From positions 1,205,930 to 1,269,929 of the forward strand of contig SCFE01000098.1 of NCBI GenBank assembly GCA_004352715.1: a stretch of DNA of 64,000 nt, in the 5' to 3' direction. Shown one piece after another: positions 37,901-49,900 of this stretch. Numbering within the stretch: position 1 is the first letter of the stretch; each line of letters starts with the position of its first letter. The position numbers and the translations under genes are program-made. Origin of the DNA: Hofstenia miamia. Taxonomy: Eukaryota > Xenacoelomorpha > Acoela. Below the pieces are notes generated by a model. It did no database searches and had not been told where the DNA came from. It saw only the letters and a list, made by a program, of their open reading frames with translations.

Positions 37901-40900
37901 AGACCGCTTTCTTTATTAAACTATCCCTAACTTTTTTCTTTAACATAGTCTCCAACTTTTGAGGAAAAATTATGCCGATATGGTCAAGGGTTAAAAAGTT
38001 ATAACGATTTTAAAAAAGCCCATGAAAAACTGACATTTTTTTAGAGTTTCAAAAATAATTTTGTATTTAAAGGGTATAGATTAAAACCAATGCATAAATT
38101 TCAATGCAAGTTATAATTAAATGTTTTCTAAGTCTTATTTGCATTAAAGACCTTTCTCTGGATTGCTATTTAGAAATATTTCTAACATTTTGTGTCAATA
38201 ATGAGAAATTGAGTTGATAGGATGTACTGTTTCCCCAAATGAATAACTGATACAAAAAAGTCCAGGTAAAATAGGGTTAAGAAGTAATATAATGATAACG
38301 GGGAAAGGAAGAGTTTGCAATTATAAATAATTCAACATGTAATCAAAACACTGTACCGTACTTTTCGTTTAAAAAAGAAAAAAATCGCCATGAAATAAGT
38401 GTACGGGCATGCTTGATGCCGTTATCATCCTACTGATAAATTCCGACACAAAAACGAAATATTTGAAGAATTCATAGAAGAGGAATGTTTGGAAAAGTTT
38501 GCGTAATTTTTGTGTAAAATAAAGTGTGACCTGTTGAACTATTTCGCTTCACTTCACTTTATTCATCTTATAAAAAGTAGTTCCGTTCACTGATACTGTG
38601 TTTTAAAATCCCATAGGCTGAAAAATACGGAAAATTGCATACACAAAAAATAGTTTACAAAAGACGCATACCAGATTTTAAAACCTAAAGCTTGATGTGC
38701 CAAGATTAAAGTACTTTTCCTTACAATAGGATTTGGAACTAAACTCAAATAATCATATAATTATAGAGTAAGAAGTTTCCATTTTAAAACGAAATATAAA
38801 CTCATTGCAGAAAAAATTTTATACCATAAATTTAACGCCATCTATTGAGCAATCTTAGAATGCGTTTAGCTGTGTTAAAAATTTGGGACAATGAGAATTA
38901 GGTTATTATTAGAATAAAATTTTTATACCTTGTATGCATTAAAATTCATTACAAGCAAAATTATAATGTTTTGATAAATATTAAGTGCATTGTCATAATA
39001 TTCAACAATAATACACTACACTCGTTTGAAAATTTTGTATAGCGGTAGAAAATCCAAACACACACACAAACTTTTATATTATAGATATTTTATTATTTTG
39101 TAAATAGCTTGTAGTGTATAGTTTTGTACTAGTCCCTTTCAACTTTGACTCTAATTCAAAAAATAACATTTCCATTTTTAGCAAAATTTGCCTTGTATGT
39201 TAAATGGAATTTATTTAAATGCCATACAGATATTAATACAGCTTCTCAAGTTTAAATAAGAGACCGGTAATTTTGCTGTATACATAAATTCAAACATAAA
39301 AATGCAGTTTAAAGCATAAAAAATTCATTCAAAATATAATTGAAAATTTGAAATATCAAGTTTTCAATGAAAGCAAAGTGTTGAAAGTTGGGAGTTATCG
39401 TCAGGGTTGCATATGGAAATGGAAATCATTTTATAGAATGGAAATTTAATGGAAACTTATGGAAACGCAATTTCAAAAAATGACATTCTCAACGCTTATT
39501 TAATGTTCAAAACACCATAAATCTGACTAAACATAAATCTGAATTAAAACAAAAAGAATACAACAACAAAATTTGGTTAATGTCAAATGATATTGGTTAA
39601 ATAATCGCATCAATACACTTGTACTGCAAACGAATTCTAGCTTCAATGTGTAAATATGGAAATTGTCTCCCATGATTTCAGATATTTTAAAGACTGAACC
39701 CGTTTGTGATATTTAATATTCGTTACTAATTCCGGTTCCACATCTGCATTTTTTATATATAACAACACCGCAATTAATATCATTATCTACAGAAAGTTTA
39801 TGATTCAGATGAGCTTATTGCATAATTTTTTCCATATATCATCGTCATGTATATATGACTTTAAATTTTAATTCGATCTTGAATTTGACTAAAATAATTA
39901 CTAGATATGAAATTGAAATAGCCTTGGCTCAGCAGTTTTTACCAAATCAATTATTACATGAGTCTGAACTGAAGTATAATTTCTGTCCACATAGATAATT
40001 GGACAAACCACTAGAAGAATTCTACGAGACATAGCTTTAATCACGTTGAGATTTTCAAGCACGACCCGAACATCAAAAACTTCAACACGAGTATACCGTA
40101 TCAAAATTTTGGAATCTGAACTAAACATTTTAGTGGAATAAGACTAACATGGGACTGGGACCAAAAATTAAGATCCTGGAACTACGGATTTCAGAATGTT
40201 ACTAATATTTTTTCCAAGTTTGATCAAAATAGAAGGTATTTTGTGGGACCAAAGTCACTATAGAACCAGAGAATTTCATGAGTTTGAAAGGCTCTAAATC
40301 GTATGGGGCTAAATGGGATTGAAACTAGTAAAATTCTACTTGCGCAGAACACTAACCACTAGGTCTAAGACATATAGAAAGGTGTGGAAATTATTGGAAA
40401 AATATGGGAATGTTTATAAAATAGTTGTGGAAATTGAATGAAAATGGAAGACAATCGGATTTCCATATGCAAGCCTGGTTATCGTCAAACAATGTTTTGG
40501 AAACAAGATATTTAAATCTCCTCATAATGGTTAAAAAAACACTGAAAAATTTTTAAGAAAAAATTATTTTACTCTTGCATTGCTTGGATTCACTAGAGTA
40601 AAATAAAGTTTAAAAACAAAAACAAACTTAGTGTATAAAAAGCTTACAAATCGGTATAGCGCTACAAAGTGGAACTCGGTTAAATACCGAAAGAAAACCG
40701 GCGAAATAGCGGTTTTCACTCAAAACTGAAACCGAACCGAGAGAATGCAGAAGAATTCCCCTAGAATGCTATATCCAAGAAAGGATGCAAGTATTCTTGT
40801 AGCAAACGCCAAAATGCTTGCCAAGCTGAAGTGCAATTGTGTTTACTTGAGTAACAGGTACATTGAGAAAGGTACATTTCTCGTGAATAGCGTTTTCTCT

Positions 40901-43900
40901 ACCCATAGTAGTTAGGTTTTAAAATGGAAAAAACCGAAATCGAGCTCGTTTTTTAGAAACCGACGAGCGCTACTACAAAGCGAAGTATATATGAAATTTG
41001 CACAGAAGTTGTATAGAATTTTGAGGAGATTACCATCACATCAATTTTGATGGGCTTCACTCAGCGAATATGAAGGATGATTAAGCATAGCTACGGCGAT
41101 ATAAGACTTAGTGGTGCAACTATACCATCATTTGTACTTGGCTTGTTAACAGTACTGTCATCGTAAATTTTGAACTAAGATGGCACTCGATTTTCTTCAG
41201 CGCTTTTCCATATGCATGTAACCGCGCGGAATATTGTTAATAAAATTAATTGATATTCAAAGCAATAGTTATTAGAATCAAAGGTGGACACGGGTGCGGT
41301 GCAGTGTGGGTACTGAATTTCAAATTCCACGCGGGTTGCGGAGCGGTGCGGGTGGATATTTTTATTTGGTTACATGTGTAATACTAAACTAATTCAATAT
41401 TTATTTCCCTACGAAATCTATATAATATAATATATTTGAAATCCTTTACTCAATTAAACAAAATTAATAGAAATTGATTCGGTGATTGAGATTTTTTGGC
41501 TTAATTGCTTGATGTGACAGGCGCCATTTAGAAAATAGCGGGTGTGTTGTGTGTTGCGAGTGGGGGTGAATTTTTCTAACAGACATGCGGAAAATCTTTT
41601 CTAACAGACATGCGGAAAATCTTGGAGCATGGGTATGTATTGAGGAACATAGATTAATGCAATGTTGAAAATTTCTATTAAAGCTAATTGCTGGTTCAAA
41701 GATTGTGGAATGGATTAACAAGTTTTCTTAGAAATTTTGGAATTTTTGAAAAAGATTTAAATTCTCTCAATACTCAGTGTTAGTGTATTTAGAACAACTT
41801 TGACTTTTTGTTGCTATGTACAAAGATATTCCAAACCCATTGAAGCGTGACGTGCGCAAAGTCAGAGGTCGCGGGGCCGAAGGCAATCGAATATGGAAAA
41901 TCTCTTTGTAATTAATGATTTCTGAATGATATTTGACAAATTCTAAATGTCGTTTTTCACTTCTAAATGTAACCTATGATTTTCTTGCTAAATGTCATTT
42001 TTGATTTCTAAATGATAAATACTGAATTCTAAGTGTACCGTAAAACAGGCGAACTTAGGCAGGTTTTTAAGTATTTTTAGCTAGTAAAATTTTTGTAATG
42101 ATTTCTGTGTTCTGATACTCTCTATGAACTGCAATCTATGTCTCTTTTATAATTTAAAACCTTTTAAACACAAATGATATTGAAAACGCTCCCTAGAGAA
42201 GAGAATATGTAAGACATGGTCACACCAGGAAACATTGGTGAACTTAGGCAGGCAATTTATTTAATTATTTAAAAAAATGAATTTATAAAATAACAGTACT
42301 ATACTTACTTACTATCATGTTTTAATGATGAATAAAGTCAATTAAGAGATTTTAAAGTTCATTGTCCATGCTCACAGATTACACAAACGAATTCTGGATC
42401 ATATTCAGCACAATTTCCACAAATCCATTTATTGCATTGTAGACATTGAATCCAATCCAAATCTCTTGTCTCATTAAACTTTATATGACAGATATTGCAC
42501 GGTTCCTCCTCACCAGTATCTTTGGAATTCTCATCACTAGAATCTTCCGTACTTGAATCAACCGGCACAGCTGCAACAGTTGCATCAATATCAATCTCTT
42601 CATCTGAGAGAGTGATTTGTTGACCTGGAGGAATCTTCTTACCACGTGGTTTCTTTACTTTGTTTTCTCCAGTTCTGTCCTTTAGAAGATCAACCAAAGA
42701 TGCATCAAGATCTGTGCGAATATGTGCTGCATCATGCTGTGCTGCAGCAGCTGTTCCCGGAAGCTTTGAGAGTGGTATGTTGACATCTCTTGGGTAGAGT
42801 CCAGTAGCTCGGAATCCTGNNNNNNNNNNNNNNNNNNNNNNNNNNNNNNNNNNNNNNNNNNNNNNNNNNNNNNNNNNNNNNNNNNNNNNNNNNNNNNNNN
42901 NNNNNNNNNNNNNNNNNNNNNNNNNNNNNNNNNNNNNNNNNNNNNNNNNNNNNNNNNNNNNNNNNNNNNNNNNNNNNNNNNNNNNNNNNNNNNNNNNNNN
43001 NNNNNNNNNNNNNNNNNNNNNNNNNNNNNNNNNNNNNNNNNNNNNNNNNNNNNNNNNNNNNNNNNNNNNNNNNNNNNNNNNNNNNNNNNNNNNNNNNNNN
43101 NNNNNNNNNNNNNNNNNNNNNNNNNNNNNNNNNNNNNNNNNNNNNNNNNNNNNNNNNNNNNNNNNNNNNNNNNNNNNNNNNNNNNNNNNNNNNNNNNNNN
43201 NNNNNNNNNNNNNNNNNNNNNNNNNNNNNNNNNNNNNNNNNNNNNNNNNNNNNNNNNNNNNNNNNNNNNNNNNNNNNNNNNNNNNNNNNNNNNNNNNNNN
43301 NNNNNNNNNNNNNNNNNNNNNNNNNNNNNNNNNNNNNNNNNNNNNNNNNNNNNNNNNNNNNNNNNNNNNNNNNNNNNCCATTGAATCTTCATAGGTCGGA
43401 ATACTGCGACATCCAAAGGCTGCAGCAAGTTAGTAGAATTGGGCGGCAGAGATGTGAAGTAGACATCATGACGCTGAGCTCCAAGGACGACTTCATGAGA
43501 GAAGTGTGCAGCTAGATTGTCACCAATAAGCAGCTTTGTTCCATCTAAATGACGGATGTGACGGATAAAGATTTCTTTGAACCACTTTTCAAACTGTTCC
43601 ATATCAAACCAACCACTGTCTGTGTGACCATACCTAGTGCCGATGGGTCCACCTTTTATCCATCCATCGTATAAATTCTTTGCCTTATAAACCACATATG
43701 GTGGAAGAAGAATTCCATCTGCGCTGCAACATGCCATGAGACTTATAGATGTCTTACTGTGTTCTGCAACATTTTCCACTCTCTTTGTGCCACGCCGAAC
43801 CATTGACAACTTACTGCCTGGATCATCTGTGACGTTTGTTTCGTCATAATTGAATATGTGACTTGGTTCCAAGTCTCTAAGGTGTTCAAGATTCTGGAAT

Positions 43901-46900
43901 AGTTCTCGAACTTGTTGTTCGTTTACAGACGCTCTTGCCACTTTAATGTTTCCAGCATTCCGCATTGCCATATTGTTCCGTGATGCAAATGATCTAATCC
44001 AATCGAGACTTGGAACATTGTCATGTTTGAACACTTTTATATTTCTACGATCACAATATCGCTTGACCAGCTGTTGTATATCACTTTGACTCATGCAGAA
44101 TTTCCACTGGGCAACTGTATCAATAGTAGAAGCCAACTCTGTCTCTTCCAATTTGGTTAAGGATGTCGGATGGCCACATTCTCCACCATGAGCACCTTTC
44201 AGACGGTTTTGCAATCTTGATCGAGTTATTTTGTATTTTGCAGCAGCTTTCGCTTGAGACATTTGACGATTTTGAACTGCAGCAATAGCTTTAGCCATGT
44301 CTGGAGGGTCCTTTTTCGCATAAATGCGCTTTTCATTCATGTTTTGAGAAGTTAAAAATATCAACACGAGTCAACAACACAATATAAACACAAATATTTA
44401 TGAGAGTTACAATAGTAAGGTTCCTACCGCAAACAAGAACTAATCAATAGCAACAACAAATAGCAATTGAGCACTACCGCACGTGTCTCTGACACAGACA
44501 TACAGACACACAAACACTCACGAAGTTTAGTCTGCCGCCTAATTGTATTAGCGAGTTAATACAATTAATACCTACCTAGTCTGCCTAGAGGAAAGAAAAC
44601 GGAATACCTACCTGCCTAAGTTAACCTACCTGCCTAAGTTCACCTGTTCTACGGTAGTTCTTTATTTCTAAATGTAATTTGACAATTTCCATTTGTAGTT
44701 TTTGATTTCTAATTGTAAAATGATGATTTCTAAATGCAACCTGGAAATAGTGCAGTTAATATAAATTAGTAAATATCAAAAATTGACATTTTTCACCAAC
44801 ATTAAATTCCTTCACTTACAGTTATTCTACGTACGGAATGCATGATCTTCTATCAGAAAACTATTTAGTAATTGAAAATACACTATGAATGCATTAGTGT
44901 GTTCTTAGATGCTATATTGCAAAATCAGTTCAATCAAATGTCAATGATTTAGTCCAAATGTCATTTGTTTAGACACTAAAACAGAAACAATGAAAGAAGC
45001 GTGTGGTGATAATTAAATTTCAGGTCAGTGACTAATCTGCTAATACCAGGGCGGCATCAATAGGGGCAACTAGTAAATACATGTAAAATTTATTCAACAT
45101 AAATTGAAAATTTGATTGATTAGTCTCTGATCCAGGAGAATGCATGGAAAAAATTGCCGTAAATTTAAGGTAAGATGGATATTTCGAGTTTAAAATTTAA
45201 ATAATCAGTGTTGGCCGATTTGAATCACTCGATTTAAGTCAATGATTTAAATCAAAGCACATTATTAGTTCAATTATTGATTTAAATCAAGTACACTGAA
45301 AGAGTACAAGTAGTGTATTATATTTGTTTTGAAGTCATTGCCCTGATATTGAAATATATTGGCAAGCCCTGAAATGTTGTTTTGCATGTTTTTATCTTCA
45401 GTTTATTTAAAATTTATTAAATTATTGGATTTCAAAAATAATAGTATCAAAACGATTTCTAATATTTAATACCTTGGAAGATTGTCTGAGCAAAATTGAA
45501 ATTTAGATAAAAAATCCGATTTAAATAAAAAAATTCGGTTTTTTGATGTTTTTAGATTAAATCGGATTTTCCCAACACTGTTAATAATACATTCAACAAG
45601 AAAATTAGGAAATAGCGATTAATACGCGGGGAAAGGTGCTCCTAAGATATTAAATCAATTTAAAAATGAGATTTATTAAGCATAAACGCCTGTAAATAAC
45701 ATGCCTGAAGTAACGTTTGACTGCCTCGTAATCTTGTTGCCAGAACGATAGAGTGGGCGTTGTTGTTGTTATTAACCTGTTGATCAGGGTATAGAGAAAC
45801 CAGCCGACTAACAGAACGATCCAAACTCACCTCTTCAATCACATCAAAGCCGTTTACTTGGATTTTAACATTCAATCCAGTCTCACTCGATTCTAAAAAA
45901 TGAATGTCATGAGTATAATCTAGTTATCAAATATTGGTATATTAAATAATACACTCATTAATATATTTATATTACAATTCTCAAAATTATATATTTTATT
46001 GATACGAAAGATTGCTGAAGAAAAGAGTGTGTATATGTGGAAATATACTCCAGTATTTCAAATCAAGGTCAATTGGCAGATCACATAGCTTGTTGGTGTT
46101 TGATATACGCAATCAAAAATTCACTTCATAGGAATGACCAACACGCCACAAGCTAAAATGGGACGACATTTATTGGAACCTATAAAATTCGCGAACGAGT
46201 TGACTCATGTCTGTAGTATAAAAATATATTCCCATCAATTCATTCAATAATACTATATACGATTATAAAATTAAGCTTAATTCCGTGTGGTATAAAAAAC
46301 CAATAAAAGCTTACAAACAAGATTTTAAGAATACAATTGCGAACAAATACTATACAGGGTGGGCCATAAGTATGTATACAGTTAATATAATATAAGCGAT
46401 AGCAAGCAATATGGTGTACAAATGACGGTTGTAAAATGGAATGTAATTCATGCAAGATGGAATTCCACAATATTACTAGGGCAACCATAAAGTCTATAAA
46501 GTCTATTAGGTCATATTATGGCATAGTTGAATGCCACACATTAAATATGAGAAAATTGAGAAAATTGAGGATTTTATATATATATTATTATCATTTGTTC
46601 TGAAGATGCCAGCCATCTAGTGGAGATGTCGAACAGTCATTCAGCAAACTAAAAAAATATGCTATTAGGCAACTGAAATTTTGACGAAAAAAATATTAAA
46701 AATTATATAAGTTGCTACGCGAGTAACAATTTGGCATAGTGAAAATTGATAATTTTCAATTGATTCATGATTCTTAGGTCTAGATTTAGCTGCTAGAACT
46801 TGAAATTTTAGGTCATATTGTTAGACATATAAACGGATTTTTTAGGTTTAGAAAGTGGTTGCCCTGCCTATTACGCACTACCTTTGGGTGCATTCCCCGA

Positions 46901-49900
46901 TATGAAATTTCCTTCACGCTGGTTGGAAAGACATGGACTTCTTTGTATGGGCTGCTGTCAAAATGTGGTGTATAGCAGCAAAACTTCAACGGTGCAGGAT
47001 ATGAAACTTTACATAATTGGCTCATTCAACCGTATCAATGAGAACCCAGTTCAATGTATGTCTTGGTGTTAAATGCCGTCTTGAAAAGTGTGTTGCAAAT
47101 GAAGGAATGCAGTTTGAAGATTTGTCTTAATATTTGAGTACATCTACATAAACACTATGTACTTGTTTTTCTTCACATCTTTGGTTAAACATAGATTTCC
47201 TTGTTAAAAATACACATTTTTGGTTATTAAAAACTACTGTATAACTGTATACATACTTATGGGCCACCATGAATATTATGAAAATATTTTCTCATTAATA
47301 TTTGTAATCATATCCCTTTTGATTAGTTAATCGCGACACGTGATTTTCAGAATCCTTTCTAATTGGACATTGCAGTTGTCCCTACTATGTCACTAAAGAA
47401 ATCAAATTCTATTTATAGTAAATCTGATGTGAAATATTACATATAAAAATAATATTTATAAAGTAAAATTCTATTTTCCGCATCATACTTGATAAAAAAG
47501 TTATAAACTAAACAGTAGTAATAGCTTATTTTTTATTAGATCGGGTAATGTGGGTGTTGTCAGGTATTGATCTACACGTACAACAAACGTTCTGCCTATC
47601 CCTCTAATTAGAGTAATTGTGCACAAATGATATTTTAGGGAGAATACTGTATGCTAATCAACTGTGATTGTCCACAATGCAGAAATATTGCGTAAAACTA
47701 AATTTTATAAATAATACATTCATGGTGGGTTGACTATTTTCGAAAAGAAAATTTCATAGAAAATGGCAAAACAGGATATTTTTACACTTTTTTATGCTGG
47801 AAAAAACAGTTTTCGAAAGACAAATTAAATTTCTAAAACTCGTCAAACTATTTTTTTAGGTTCTGTACAATACTACATGTCTTACTCGTGTAACTCTAAC
47901 AGTGAAAAAATCCATTCGAATTTAAAAAATGCCAAAATTACAAAGTGTCTACTCTAAAAATTGGCCGAACAAAGAATACGACAAAGAAAATGGGAAAATG
48001 TCCATGAATAAAATGGCATTTTCTTATTTTGCACATATGGCGCAGCAAATTTCATTCTTTTAAATAAGTTTTTTCATTAAATAAATGAGCTACCAACAAT
48101 TATATTTTGAACGCTACTGTTTATGTGAATAAGGGACCAATGACGTGATGGGAGAAGAGAACGTACTTTATTATTCGAAAGCCAATTTGAAGTTATGCTT
48201 ACCTTATATGTGAGTAAATATTGCGTGGGCTTAATATTTACTTCATTCATTTCGATTAATTCGTTAAAAATTAAAGAAACGTAAAAAATAAACAAAATGA
48301 TTAGTATCGCACTCATTGTTGTCAAACTACCATCTCCTTCTTTGACGGTCGGTTTAAGAGAGCATTTTGCAAAAGGAAAACAGAGCATTTCATTTATACA
48401 CATTTTGCTTCATTAAAAATTCATAAAATGATATATCATATTGCTTTGAGCATGAAGCGGGAAATTATTTTCTCATTAACCATTTATTTTGGTGTGATAA
48501 AAGGCCAACACAACAATCGGTTATAAAAATATTGCAGGACGTTTAATGTGTAAGTAGCTGCCAAACTTCAAGAAAAACACCTCTGACTTAATGCAAGTTA
48601 AGTACACACGCTACAACAATGGTTTGAATTTTCACTCGCGTTAAGGTATTTTTAGTTTCTATGGAATAGAGCAATGCAAATGTAAGCTCACTTCAATCAA
48701 GAGTGGTCAGAGGGGATGCAGGCGCACGCATCTGTCGGGCCTTATGATCAGACTTGTCAATGAGTTGAGCTTCTAACGAGTCGAGCTTAAGCAGAGTATT
48801 GGATATACAACGAGCCCAAAACGAGCCTGTTTTTAAGCAAAGCAAATTTATAGTACTGCTTATTTGATTATGCAGATTTTTCTTATTCTTTCATTAAATA
48901 TGCCTTTCTTATAATCTTATTTTGGAAATGTTTATTAAATAATAGGAAGAGCTATAAAAAAATTCTGAGAGTACAATATTTTTAAAAAAATATCGAGCTG
49001 AAACGAGCCCCATTGAAAGATTTCGTATTTGTTGTTGGTTTTAGTGATACTATTATATTAAAACATTTTTGGCATATTATACTAGTAATGTTTTTTGCAA
49101 AGTAATCTATAGAGTTTTCCCATTTGCAAAGCTGACATGTCATTATAAGCGGACATTTTTTGGTTCTTCAATTCATTCCCGTTTCTTTAAATCGTTTTAC
49201 AAAATTGATATGAATAGAACAGTAAATGGTGGATGATATAGCTTGTGATTTGTTTGATAGCAACGCCAATTTGTAGTGGAGATTTTTCCAATCTGGTAAT
49301 ATAATTTCATGATAGCTGTTAATTATATATATATATAAAATGAAATGCATGTGAAAAAAATCATTAACTGATATACTGGCCAATCACATTTAAGCATTTT
49401 CATTGCACATTTTTAGATATATACACAATTTTCCGGAACTTATTTAATAAAATTATTTTAAAAACTGTATATTATAGAGTACTTTCATTTACTAAATTGG
49501 CAATTGGCTGCAAAAACAAACGCGTATTTTTAACTATATTTATGAAAACATACTCAATACAATAACTGTCTAAATACTTTGCATTAGAAAATATAGCATG
49601 CATCCAATATTTCTATGCATATTGGTTTTTTGGGAACTAGTTACTGTATACAAATTTTGGAAAGCAGTAAATATATGTGAAAAAAATTTATTTAATAAAA
49701 TTGGCATGATATCTTAATAATACTCCAAGTCATACGATTTTTTATGTATAATAGTATTGAGCAACTTAAAAACGAGGGTAATTAAATATTTTTCTAATAA
49801 CGAACGAAAACAATTAGGAAAGTTCGACTTTCCAGATCGTGATGTGGATGAAATTCAAATGAAATGACACAACAATTATCATTTTATTTCCAGCGTACTG

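Noticed and set aside
48077-48403. Minus frame with a strong AAG/GTAAGC donor, considered as a VPS13 exon
   Set aside because: No acceptor, very hydrophobic, and exons 2 and 3 already join in phase without it.
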